From: Bdellovibrio sp.
GTDB taxonomy: Bacteria > Bdellovibrionota > Bacteriovoracia > Bacteriovoracales > Bacteriovoracaceae
Assembly (NCBI GenBank): GCA_016187935.1
Contig: JACPIU010000037.1
Coordinates: 106,831-170,830 of the forward strand
DNA: 64,000 nucleotides
Reading direction: 5' to 3'
Shown here piece after piece: positions 25,640 through 33,934 of the stretch. The notes below the pieces were generated by a model that was given only the letters and a program-made list of their open reading frames with translations, did no database searches and had not been told where the DNA came from. The first letter of the stretch is position 1. Each line of letters opens with the position of its first letter. A program made the position numbers and the translations under genes.

Positions 25640-26293
25640 TTAAGCTTTGTGGTAACGCTTGACCTTCTTTCGCTCAGGAAAACAGTGTCTACAAATTTCA
25701 CACTGTAGTCCATCACATTTCTTGGCAGAACAATATACCCGACCAAAATAAATAAATCGTAAATGTAATTTGGCCCAGCTTTTTTTGGCAAAAAGCCGCT
25801 TTAAATCTTGTTCAGTCTGTTCAACACACTTTCCTGAAGTTAGCTCCCATTGTTGGGCCAAGCGATGGATATGAGTATCGACCGGAAAGGCGGGTTTTTT
25901 GAAGGCCTGCACCATGACCACAGAAGCTGTTTTATGCCCGACGCCAGGAAGAGCTTCCAATTCCTCAAAGCTCTCAGGCACACGGCCAGCATGCTGCTGC
26001 AAAATAATTTTCGATAGCTCGAAAATTGCTTTGGCCTTACGGGAGGCCAGACCACATGGTCTAATAATATTCTCGATTTCTGCCACCGTCAGCTTGAGCA
26101 TCTCTTGAGGTGTTTTGGCCTGAGCAAATAATTTTTCCGTCACTTGATTCACTCTTTCATCCGTACATTGTGCGGAAAGCAACACAGCAATAAGTAAGGT
26201 ATAAGCATCCTTGTGATGTAAGGGAATGGGCGTCTCGGGAAAGAGCTGCCCCAGGCGTCTTTCAATATATTGGACACGTTCACTGAGGTTCAT
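25640..26293 (-). CDS. nth: Endonuclease III (DNA glycosylase/AP lyase)
   Basis: The 217-residue enzyme removes oxidised pyrimidines and nicks AP sites. ATG 26293 gives the usual N-terminus (MNLSERVQYIERRL); the frame extends upstream without support. The helix-hairpin-helix with the catalytic Lys reads LPGVGHKTASVVMVQAF and the catalytic Asp lies in FPVDTHIHRLAQQ. The C-terminal cluster loop is YCSAKKCDGLQCEICRHCFP: Cys at relative positions 0, 5, 10, 13 and 16 instead of the canonical 0, 7, 10, 16, so the iron-sulphur ligands are shifted. DUF2797 follows in the same operon. Confidence 0.95.
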   Translation of the reverse strand: MNLSERVQYIERRLGQLFPETPIPLHHKDAYTLLIAVLLSAQCTDERVNQVTEKLFAQAKTPQEMLKLTVAEIENIIRPCGLASRKAKAIFELSKIILQQHAGRVPESFEELEALPGVGHKTASVVMVQAFKKPAFPVDTHIHRLAQQWELTSGKCVEQTEQDLKRLFAKKSWAKLHLRFIYFGRVYCSAKKCDGLQCEICRHCFPERKKVKRYHKA

Positions 26294-26463
26294 CAGGGGC
26301 AAAAAAATATCACAACGGGGCCATTTAAGAAAGAAATCCAAAAATCGGGGTCAAAGAGAAACTGTATTGCTGTAGATAGGCCGGCAGGCCTTTTGCACAG
26401 TATATTGCAGGGAAGGCCGAGGGCCTGGGTCAAGGACGGCCCAAACGCAATCAAGGATGAAAT

Positions 26464-26931
26464 ATGCGGACAGAGATATTTAGAAGAGGGTTCTTATTAA
26501 TTGTACTTTTGATTTGGAGCGCTCGGCCTATAATCCCTACCCTCATCCACCCGGGCAATCGAGCAGAAATGGACAATTCTACTCAAATAACTCAGATGCG
26601 ATCAGCTAAGGATAGACTGCCTGAAAATCCTCTCAGTACTCTGCATGAATGGTTGGCCTCAACAGAAACTACGCTTAAAACTCTCCCTATCAAAGACAAA
26701 GAAAATTTTCTTCAACACCTTGAAACCATGAAAGGAAATTTTGCAAAACTGATTCAAAGACCTCTGAAAAAAATGAACAATCAGGGAGATCTATACAAGA
26801 GCACTTCAGATTTGTTGCAGGGGCCCGACGGCGATCGCTTCTATCAAGGTCTTGAAACACTCTATAAGGAAAAAATTCGCTTAGAAAATAACATAATCCA
26901 TAATCTGGAAACATACGGTCTGAAAGTTTAG
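26464..26931 (+). CDS. Hypothetical exported or membrane-anchored helical protein
   Basis: The 155-residue protein starts at an ATG with AAGGAT upstream. Residues 8-22 (RGFLLIVLLIWSARP) form a signal sequence or anchor. The rest is helical and charged, with no Cys. I recognise no family. The gene lies 45 bases upstream of maf on the same strand and could be in one transcript with maf and yidD. Confidence 0.6.
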   Translation: MRTEIFRRGFLLIVLLIWSARPIIPTLIHPGNRAEMDNSTQITQMRSAKDRLPENPLSTLHEWLASTETTLKTLPIKDKENFLQHLETMKGNFAKLIQRPLKKMNNQGDLYKSTSDLLQGPDGDRFYQGLETLYKEKIRLENNIIHNLETYGLKV

Positions 26932-26976
26932 ATATGCACGTTGTAAATCCGCTTGCATAAAGGCGATAATGGGCCC

Positions 26977-27585
26977 ATGGATAACAATAACGTGCCCTTT
27001 CCTTTGATTTTGGCTTCACAATCGCCTTATCGTCGTGAATTATTATCTCGCCTTACCATTCCCTTTGAATGCCTCTCTCCCGATATTGACGAAGAGCAAA
27101 TTAGAAATCAACTTACTCAGCAGAAATGCTCAATCCCTCTCATAGCGCAAGGACTAGCGAGGGCCAAGTGTCAAGCGGTGGCCCAAATCGAAACAAATGC
27201 TACAGTAATCGGTTCCGATCAATTGGTAGAATGGCAGGGTCGTATCTTGGGCAAACCCCATAATATGCAAGCAGCAAAAAAACAACTTCAAGATCTTCAA
27301 GGTCAGGCGCATCGATTAATTACCGCTGTGGCAATTCAGAGCGCTCTCGGATTATTGGAATTCATGGACATTACCACTTTGCATATGAGGAGTTTAAACG
27401 AAGGTGAGATTATCCGCTATCTGGAGGCCGATAGTCCTTTCGACTGCGCCGGCTCCTATAAGATTGAAGAACTGGGCATCAGCTTATTTGAGAAGATTGA
27501 GGGGCAAGATTCCACCGCCATTATTGGCTTACCCCTCATGGAATTATCAAAGAATTTACGCAGACTTGGATTTCAAATTCCATGA
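26977..27585 (+). CDS. yceF: Maf-family nucleotide pyrophosphatase, YceF type
   Basis: The 202-residue protein starts at ATG 26977. The Maf signature LILASQSPYRRELLSRL, the catalytic VIGSDQLVEW and the closing GLPLMELSKNLRRLG are all present. The pattern AGSYKIEELGISLFEKIEGQ matches the E. coli YceF subfamily, which hydrolyses 7-methyl-GTP, rather than the dTTP/UTP enzyme YhdE. Its stop overlaps the yidD start (ATGA), so the two genes are coupled. Confidence 0.92.
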   Translation: MDNNNVPFPLILASQSPYRRELLSRLTIPFECLSPDIDEEQIRNQLTQQKCSIPLIAQGLARAKCQAVAQIETNATVIGSDQLVEWQGRILGKPHNMQAAKKQLQDLQGQAHRLITAVAIQSALGLLEFMDITTLHMRSLNEGEIIRYLEADSPFDCAGSYKIEELGISLFEKIEGQDSTAIIGLPLMELSKNLRRLGFQIP

Positions 27586-27794
27586 AATCGATTTTTCTTG
27601 GGTTGCTGTGGATATATAAAAAATGCATCTCACCTTTTTTAGGACAACACTGCCGTTTTTATCCCACCTGTTCTGAATATGCCAAGGAGGCCTTCACCGA
27701 TCTTTCCTTGGGGCGAGCATTCATTCTCACTCTCTGGAGAATCTTGCGTTGTCATCCTTGGAATGCGGGTGGGCACGATCCCGTACCGAAGTAG
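27582..27794 (+). CDS. yidD: Membrane protein insertion efficiency factor YidD
   Basis: The 70-residue protein has all YidD hallmarks: an amphipathic N-terminus (LGLLWIYKKCISPFLGQHCR), FYPTCSEYAKEAF with the conserved Cys, and RILRCHPWNAGGHDPVP. YidD sits at the inner membrane and assists YidC-dependent insertion. It normally lies between rnpA and yidC; here it is instead coupled to maf. The start is set by the ATGA overlap. Confidence 0.95.
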   Translation: MKSIFLGLLWIYKKCISPFLGQHCRFYPTCSEYAKEAFTDLSLGRAFILTLWRILRCHPWNAGGHDPVPK

Positions 27795-27805
27795 AATTTT
27801 TTTCA

Positions 27806-29815
27806 TCATGAAGTGAAGTAGGGATCAACATCTATTTTTATCGTTATGCCAGTCGGACAATCATGATTGGCAACCGCATGAAGCGCACTATGCAGCGAAT
27901 TCACCTCCTCGGCTTTGAGAAGAATTTCCCAGGTAAATTGGCCGGATTTCTTTTCGATCATGATAGGTGCTGGGCCTAAAAGAATAATTCCGGGAAATTT
28001 CTCCAGATAATCCTTGAGGTCAAGGGCAGCCGAAATCACTCTCTCACGCAGTTTGGCGGAAATATAGAGTGCAGCCAACTTAAAAAAAGGTGGCAATTGA
28101 ACCATTTCCCGAATGGATAATTCATCCTTATAAAAAGCATCGAAGGCGTGTGTTTTAATATAATCAAAGAGAGGATTATCGACGCTATAAGTTTGCACCA
28201 TAACTTCTGAATGAGTGCTATAGCGCCCTGCCCTTCCAATCACTTGAGATAAGAGTTGGTAAGTTCTCTCCATGGCCCGAAAATCCGGAAAATTAAGCTG
28301 TGAATCAATGCCTAGAACTACAACTCGATTAACTCTCTTAAAGTTATGACCTTTGGCCAGCATTTGCGTTCCAACCATAATATCAATGGCATGATCCTGA
28401 AAATCATCCAGCCGGGATTTCATCTTTTTAAAAGTCGTGATCTCCTCACGATCAAAGCGCTCAATGCGATAATGAGGAAAATATTTCAAGAGTACTTCCT
28501 GGGCCTTTTCCGTACCAAAACCGCTCTGAAAGAGATCCATGTTTCCGCATTTGGGACACATTTCGGGCAAAGGAATTTGATAATCACTATGGGCCGATGA
28601 CAAAATATTTTTCTTTTTAAAATATCTTAAGTTAACTCCGGTATTGGGATCAGTCCATTTATGGCCACAATTTGAACACTGAATATAATTAGCGAATCCA
28701 AGTCGATTGATAAAAACCAAGACCTGCTCTTTTTTTTCAATGGCGTTCCTAATTATATCGAGAGCATTTTGAGTAAACGGCCATGCCGGGTGGTCAAATT
28801 TTAAACCCCTGGAATCGAGAAATTGAACTGATGGAAATTCACCCTGGGCCCTTTTTAACATTTTATAATAGTTTTTCGGCAGTTGCCGTTTGAATGCATA
28901 AAAATTCTCTAATGAGGGAGTGGCCGAACCCAAAATAGCCAAGCACTGGTGCATCTGCGCCTTCTTGATGGCCACGTCGCGCCCATTATAAGGGCAGCGA
29001 TCTGACTGCTTAAAAGATGTATCATGCTCCTCATCGACAATGACTAACCCTAAATTTTGCAGAGGCAAAAAAACTGAACTACGCACACCTAAAACCATTG
29101 TCGGACCGGAATTATGTTTAAGATATTTGCGGATTTGATATTTGGCGGAATTATTAATGGCACTATGATAAACGAAAAAGGGAAATTCCCCCAAATTACT
29201 GCAAAAAAAATCTGCCAACTGGGGAGTTAAATTGATTTCAGGAACGAGCAAGAGCACTGACTTCCCAAGTTCCAAACATTTTTTTATTAATTCAAAATAA
29301 ACAATTGTTTTGCCACTGCCAGTCACGCCATGAATAAAAGTTTTTTCAAATCCTTTTCCTATTTTTGGCAAAAGTTCTTGAATAATATCTGCTTGCTCCG
29401 CAAGAAATTCAAAGCCCCCTCCTTCAGAGCGTCCCTTAACAATTTGCGTCGCTCTGGGTTTTTTTACGGAATTGGGAAGACAGTCAAAAACTAATAAGCC
29501 AAGCGAATAGTGATAGTACTTGGCCATCCATTGATAAAGTTCAAGCTCCTTAGGATCAAGACTTAACTCGGGATCAAGAATGCTCTCAACTTTCTTGATT
29601 TTCTCTGGGGCCAAATGGCTGGGACATAAATCAGCATAAGGTCCGATCTCTAAAATAATTCCCTGACCTTTTCTTCTTCCCAGCGGCACATTGACGGCAT
29701 CACCAATTTTAAACTCTCTTTCGGCCGGTATTTTATAGGTAAGAATGGAATTTGGACCTGGCATGCGAACAGCAACTTTTGCCAGCAGAACTGTGTCTCT
29801 AATTGGCACGTTCAT
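27806..29815 (-). CDS. priA: Primosomal protein N' (PriA helicase), one zinc site missing
   Basis: PriA restarts stalled forks by loading the primosome. ATG 29815 overlaps the cysS stop (ATGA), which fixes the start and gives 669 residues. The N-terminal DNA-binding domain is followed by a DEXH helicase core: Walker A GVTGSGKTIVYFEL, Walker B VDEEHDTSF, GSATPSLENF, and motifs V/VI in TQMLAKGHNF and QVIGRAGRY. The zinc region normally has four Cys pairs; here pairs one (CSNCGHKW) and four (PEMCPKCGNM) remain but pairs two and three are replaced (WTDPNTG and SSAHSDYQ). One of the two zinc ions should therefore be absent. Confidence 0.95.
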   Translation of the reverse strand: MNVPIRDTVLLAKVAVRMPGPNSILTYKIPAEREFKIGDAVNVPLGRRKGQGIILEIGPYADLCPSHLAPEKIKKVESILDPELSLDPKELELYQWMAKYYHYSLGLLVFDCLPNSVKKPRATQIVKGRSEGGGFEFLAEQADIIQELLPKIGKGFEKTFIHGVTGSGKTIVYFELIKKCLELGKSVLLLVPEINLTPQLADFFCSNLGEFPFFVYHSAINNSAKYQIRKYLKHNSGPTMVLGVRSSVFLPLQNLGLVIVDEEHDTSFKQSDRCPYNGRDVAIKKAQMHQCLAILGSATPSLENFYAFKRQLPKNYYKMLKRAQGEFPSVQFLDSRGLKFDHPAWPFTQNALDIIRNAIEKKEQVLVFINRLGFANYIQCSNCGHKWTDPNTGVNLRYFKKKNILSSAHSDYQIPLPEMCPKCGNMDLFQSGFGTEKAQEVLLKYFPHYRIERFDREEITTFKKMKSRLDDFQDHAIDIMVGTQMLAKGHNFKRVNRVVVLGIDSQLNFPDFRAMERTYQLLSQVIGRAGRYSTHSEVMVQTYSVDNPLFDYIKTHAFDAFYKDELSIREMVQLPPFFKLAALYISAKLRERVISAALDLKDYLEKFPGIILLGPAPIMIEKKSGQFTWEILLKAEEVNSLHSALHAVANHDCPTGITIKIDVDPYFTS

Positions 29816-31284
29816 GTTTTTTTCACTTCCCAACTGGTTGATCCATCCGAATGATCTAGAATCATAATGTCCATGGACAAAAGTTGTTGCCGTATTTCAT
29901 CCGACTTTTGAAAATCTTTTTTACTGCGAGCAAGTTGTCTCTGGAGAACCAAGTTGTCCACCATAACTTCATCAATCCCTTTTTTCACCAGGAGAATGCG
30001 ATCGAGGCTACGCAAAAACTCGGCAGGATTTTCCCCAAAGAGGGCCATCAATTGTCCATGACGGCGGACCCAATCCAAAAACAGGCGAGCGCTCGACTGA
30101 ACTTTTACGTCTTTGATTTTTTTTATCGGAGTCATGGCATTAAAGAGTCGAATGATCTCAAAAATTTGAGCGGTCATTTCCACGGTATTAAAATCATCAT
30201 TGAGAGAATCGGCGATTTTTGCATCGGCCACTTTCATGGCCTTGACAAATTCTGAATCTGCCAGTTGAGTATTGTCCGCCCCAGGCCCACTGGCCACTTT
30301 TTCGGCATCACGAAGAGCGCTATAAATTCGCGCCAGGGCGGCAATGGTTTGCAATATTTTTTCGTCGTTAAAACTAACCTGAGCACGGTAATAAACCGAC
30401 AGAATTAAATATTTTAATATTTCAGGGTGATAGTCATCCATAAATTTACGAGCGGTGACAATATTTCCCAACGATTTTGACATTTTTTCATCATTCATAT
30501 TGATGAAATTATTATGCATCCAAAATTGGCAATAAAGAGTTCCGGTACGTCCTTCGCTTTGGGCTATTTCATTTTCATGATGGGGAAAAATCAAATCAAT
30601 ACCACCTCCATGAATATCGATAGTAGTGCCAAGAATCTCGTAAATCATGGCCGAGCATTCAATATGCCACCCAGGTCGCCCCTTGCCCCAGGGGGAATCC
30701 CAACTTGGCTCACCCGGTTTTGAAGGTTTCCATAAAACAAAATCATGAGGTCCCCTCTTCCTTTGATCCACTGTAACTCTATGGCCGGCTTCCAATTCAT
30801 CCAATTTTTTACCGCTCAATTTCCCATAACTGGGAAATTTTGAGATATCATAAAAGACCTCTCCTTCAACAACATAGGCCTTCTCTTGTTTTACCAAATC
30901 GGAGATAAAGTTCACAATTTGCGAAATGAATTCTGTCACGCGCGGATTATAATCATGTTTGCGCAGCCCTAAACGTTTAAAGTCTTTTTCAAATTCCGCT
31001 ATATATCGCTCTGAGATTACCTGGGAAGGAAGCCCTTCACTCTGGGCCTTGGCAATGATTTTGTCATCAACATCAGTATAGTTATAAACAAATGTCACCT
31101 GGCGCCCTTGAGCTTCCAGCCAATTTCTGACCAAATTAAAAAAAATTGCCCCTCGAAAATTCCCTACATGTAACAATCCATACACCGTTGGACCGCAGAC
31201 GTACATTTTTACCCGTGTTGGGTCGAGAGGATGAAACGTCATCTTTTTTTTAGTCAAAGTATTGTATATGACCAGGTCTCCCAT
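29812..31284 (-). CDS. cysS: Cysteine--tRNA ligase
   Basis: This 490-residue class I synthetase charges tRNA-Cys. ATG 31284 is preceded by GGAGGAG, which decides the start over an upstream in-frame alternative. The zinc ligands lie in MYVCGPTVYG, WHIECSAM and FPHHENEIAQ; the HIGH motif reads HVGNFRG and the KMSKS motif is intact (NDEKMSKSLGN). The DALR anticodon region follows. It is coupled to priA by an ATGA overlap, and its start is divergent from the membrane zinc protein at 31443. Confidence 0.97.
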   Translation of the reverse strand: MGDLVIYNTLTKKKMTFHPLDPTRVKMYVCGPTVYGLLHVGNFRGAIFFNLVRNWLEAQGRQVTFVYNYTDVDDKIIAKAQSEGLPSQVISERYIAEFEKDFKRLGLRKHDYNPRVTEFISQIVNFISDLVKQEKAYVVEGEVFYDISKFPSYGKLSGKKLDELEAGHRVTVDQRKRGPHDFVLWKPSKPGEPSWDSPWGKGRPGWHIECSAMIYEILGTTIDIHGGGIDLIFPHHENEIAQSEGRTGTLYCQFWMHNNFINMNDEKMSKSLGNIVTARKFMDDYHPEILKYLILSVYYRAQVSFNDEKILQTIAALARIYSALRDAEKVASGPGADNTQLADSEFVKAMKVADAKIADSLNDDFNTVEMTAQIFEIIRLFNAMTPIKKIKDVKVQSSARLFLDWVRRHGQLMALFGENPAEFLRSLDRILLVKKGIDEVMVDNLVLQRQLARSKKDFQKSDEIRQQLLSMDIMILDHSDGSTSWEVKKT

Positions 31285-31373
31285 ACTCACTCCTCCTACT
31301 CTCAGCAATGTCTGACCAATCCAGTTCATCTTGATCGATCATGATTCTAGCGGGCATAACGCTATGACGATTC

Positions 31374-31390
31374 TTGGCCGTCATGGCCAA
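31374..31390. promoter_or_regulatory. Inverted repeat in the cysS divergent region
   Basis: TTGGCC and GGCCAA flank a 5-base centre (GTCAT). The repeat lies in the 158-base space between the divergent starts of cysS and the gene at 31443. It could be an operator. The arms are short, so chance is possible. Confidence 0.3.
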
Positions 31391-31442
31391 TTAATGAGAT
31401 AATTAATATCATACCGGATCGAGTTAGACACGGTGGAAAAAA

Positions 31443-32075
31443 ATGGAAAAAGACACCATTGTACCGTTATTAATTGGTGCCTTAATATTGGCAACGTTAG
31501 GCCTGTTGATGGCCGTTGGTATTTTGGCCTATTTGCTTCTAAAAAGAACAAATCCGGACAGAAATCAGAACCCTACGACTAATCCCTGTGAGAAACAGCA
31601 AGGTCCCGAAGAAGGCAAGAACGACAACGCTCCTATACCAGCGTTAATCAATAATTCTTTTGAGAGCACTCATAGCACAAGCGATTTCGGCCATACGGAA
31701 GGATACTGCAGCAATCATTGCGATATCCCGGCCCGAGGGACTTGCGCCATTTGCGGCGAATTATTTTGCGAAAATTGTCTCAAAAATTATGAAGTTTTAC
31801 ATTTTTGTGGCGAACACTATCAGCTATTTCTCAACCACAAATGGGTTGAGGTTGAAACGATTAAAACTTCGCCCAACGATCCCGAAAGAGGTTTGGCCCT
31901 CTATTCTTTCAAGGAAAAATTGTGGCGCGAATCAAAAATTCCCAGCTACATCATGACTCAATATAAAATTGACATTGAAAATGATTTGATTGAATCTCAC
32001 ATCAAACTTTACGCAAAAGACTCAGATCGACAGGCTTTGCAAAAACCGCTAATTTTAAAGCGAGAGCATCAATGA
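31443..32075 (+). CDS. Membrane-anchored protein with B-box-like zinc site
   Basis: The 210-residue protein has one N-terminal membrane helix (about residues 8-33, LLIGALILATLGLLMAVGIL), a Pro/Asn-rich linker, and a Cys/His cluster (YCSNHCDIPARGTCAICGEL then FCENCLKNYEVLHFCGEHY) with the spacing of a B-box zinc finger. The C-terminal 75 residues (KWVEVETIKTSPNDPERGLA onward) look like a small DUF2007-type fold, by eye only. It overlaps pyrC by an ATGA, so it is made with a pyrimidine enzyme. A sensor or scaffold role facing the cytoplasm is possible; no function is assigned. Confidence 0.7.
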   Translation: MEKDTIVPLLIGALILATLGLLMAVGILAYLLLKRTNPDRNQNPTTNPCEKQQGPEEGKNDNAPIPALINNSFESTHSTSDFGHTEGYCSNHCDIPARGTCAICGELFCENCLKNYEVLHFCGEHYQLFLNHKWVEVETIKTSPNDPERGLALYSFKEKLWRESKIPSYIMTQYKIDIENDLIESHIKLYAKDSDRQALQKPLILKREHQ

Positions 32076-33400
32076 CATCCGAAATATGTGATGTAGTTTT
32101 GCAGGGGGGCACTTGCATTTTTCCCCATGCTATAAGCAAGGCGGATATCGGTTTTATCAATGGCAAGATTAGCTCCTTTAACCCCACGATCAAAAGCGCA
32201 ACAAAAATCATCAATTGCACAAACCTGATTGTTTTTCCAGGAGTTATTGATACCCAAGTGCATTTTCGTGAACCCGGCCTAATCCACAAAGAAGATCTTC
32301 AATCAGGCTCGCAGGCCGCCGCGCTGGGTGGAGTCACTGCTTTTCTAGAAATGCCCAATACCAAACCTCCCACTACGACCTGTGCCCACATCACGGAAAA
32401 AGTCGCTATTGCCACCAATCGGGCCTTTGCCCACTTTGGCTTTTTTATCGGAGCTACAGCGAACAACTTGCAAGAACTTATCGCCGCTGAAAATTGCCAT
32501 GGCTGCGTCGGTATAAAAATTTTTTTAGGTAGTTCAACCGGCGACCTGCTTCTCTACGATCAGAAGATTCTAGAAGACATTTTCCGTCATACCCGATTGC
32601 CCATTGCCATTCACTCGGAAGATGAGCTACGTCTCAAGGAAAGGGAACACATCCGAAATCAGGCCACACACCCCAGACAACATCCCGAATGGCGAGACGT
32701 TGAAACGGCTTTGCGAAGTACCAAAATGATTTTGCAGCTCGCTCGAAAGTGCCAACGGCGCATACATATTTTGCATATTTCCAGTGCTGAAGAGATGGAA
32801 CTTCTCCGTCAATTCCGCGACACTGCTACGGTGGAAGTACTGCCACAGCATTTAACTCTCCAATCCCCTGACTGCTACGATCGCCTGGGAACATACGCGC
32901 AGATGAATCCCCCTATCCGCGAATACCATCACCAAGCGGCATTATGGCGAGCTCTACGAGACGGTGTAGTGGATATCATCGGTTCGGATCATGCCCCCCA
33001 CACTAAAAACGAAAAAGAACGAGGATATCCCGCATCTCCGAGCGGCCTTCCTGGAGTGCAAACAATTTTCCCTCTCATGCTCCATCACTTTTTAGAAGGC
33101 AAACTGTCTCTGTTGCACTTGGCGAAATTGCTCAGCGAAAATCCCGCCAATCTCTATGGACTTAAAGGAAAAGGTCAGATTGCCATTGGCAATGATGCCG
33201 ATTTTTCCATCGCTGATATTCAAGCCAGCAGTTCGATTTCCGCCGACCTCATGGCAAGTCGATGTGGGCATACCCCCTACGACGGAATGAAATTAAAAGG
33301 CAAAGTCTGTATGACAATCCTCAAGGGAAATGTGATCATGCAGGATGGAGTTCTGGCCAATAAACCCATGGGAGAAATTCTGGACAGAACCAAGTGTTAG
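32072..33400 (+). CDS. pyrC: Dihydroorotase
   Basis: This 442-residue amidohydrolase closes carbamoyl-aspartate to dihydroorotate in pyrimidine synthesis. The metal site at the first strand reads IDTQVHFREPGLIHKEDL, with Gln at the first His of the common DxHxH; I recall this Gln in a recognised subgroup of bacterial dihydroorotases. Further ligands and loops are in AIHSEDELR, ILHISSAEEM and the catalytic Asp in IIGSDHAPHTKNEKE. The ending GLPGVQTIFPLML is typical of the family. It starts within the stop of the preceding gene and is followed by cdd at 15 bases. Confidence 0.9.
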   Translation: MTSEICDVVLQGGTCIFPHAISKADIGFINGKISSFNPTIKSATKIINCTNLIVFPGVIDTQVHFREPGLIHKEDLQSGSQAAALGGVTAFLEMPNTKPPTTTCAHITEKVAIATNRAFAHFGFFIGATANNLQELIAAENCHGCVGIKIFLGSSTGDLLLYDQKILEDIFRHTRLPIAIHSEDELRLKEREHIRNQATHPRQHPEWRDVETALRSTKMILQLARKCQRRIHILHISSAEEMELLRQFRDTATVEVLPQHLTLQSPDCYDRLGTYAQMNPPIREYHHQAALWRALRDGVVDIIGSDHAPHTKNEKERGYPASPSGLPGVQTIFPLMLHHFLEGKLSLLHLAKLLSENPANLYGLKGKGQIAIGNDADFSIADIQASSSISADLMASRCGHTPYDGMKLKGKVCMTILKGNVIMQDGVLANKPMGEILDRTKC

Positions 33401-33415
33401 AGTGAGGAGATCAAC

Positions 33416-33817
33416 ATGAATAATTGGGTCAATGAGGCACTTAAAATCGCGCAAGAAGCAAGGGACAGGTCCTATTCTCCCTATTCAAAATTTAAAGTTG
33501 GAGCAGCACTAGTTACCCAAATGGATGAAATTTATCCCGGATGCAATGTGGAGAATGCTTCATTTGGAGGAACTGTCTGTGCAGAAAGAAATGCTGTTTT
33601 TCATATGATCTCGAAGGTAGGAATACGACCACTCAAAGGACTTGTTCTTATTACGGAGCCACTGGCCGTCCCATGTGGTTTTTGCTTACAGGTACTGTCC
33701 GAATTTGCTCCTCCCAATTTTGAGATTCACATGTTTGATCCCAATGGCCTTCACCACGTTAAGAAATTGGCCGATTTACTCCCAAATCGATTCAATCCAG
33801 CTTCACTTCCCAAATAG
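33416..33817 (+). CDS. cdd: Cytidine deaminase
   Basis: The 133-residue homotetrameric-type enzyme deaminates cytidine and deoxycytidine. The zinc motif is complete: VENASFGGTVCAERNAVF with Cys and catalytic Glu, and VPCGFCLQVL with the second and third Cys. The N-terminus RSYSPYSKFKVGAALVT is typical. A GAGGAG ribosome site lies before the ATG. With pyrC just upstream, it forms a small pyrimidine synthesis and salvage operon. Confidence 0.97.
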   Translation: MNNWVNEALKIAQEARDRSYSPYSKFKVGAALVTQMDEIYPGCNVENASFGGTVCAERNAVFHMISKVGIRPLKGLVLITEPLAVPCGFCLQVLSEFAPPNFEIHMFDPNGLHHVKKLADLLPNRFNPASLPK

Positions 33818-33934
33818 CGACAAGAATTACTCATCATTTCAACAACTTACATCTTGCCCAGGGCTCAAGAGAAGGGCTAAATATCCGATAAGATAGAGGT
33901 GTCACGCTCCTATCGGTGGCCAAAGGAATGATGG

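Noticed and set aside
26380..26400. GGCC-GGCA-GGCC followed by TTTT as a terminator
   Set aside because: Only 4-bp arms with a short T run; too weak to support.
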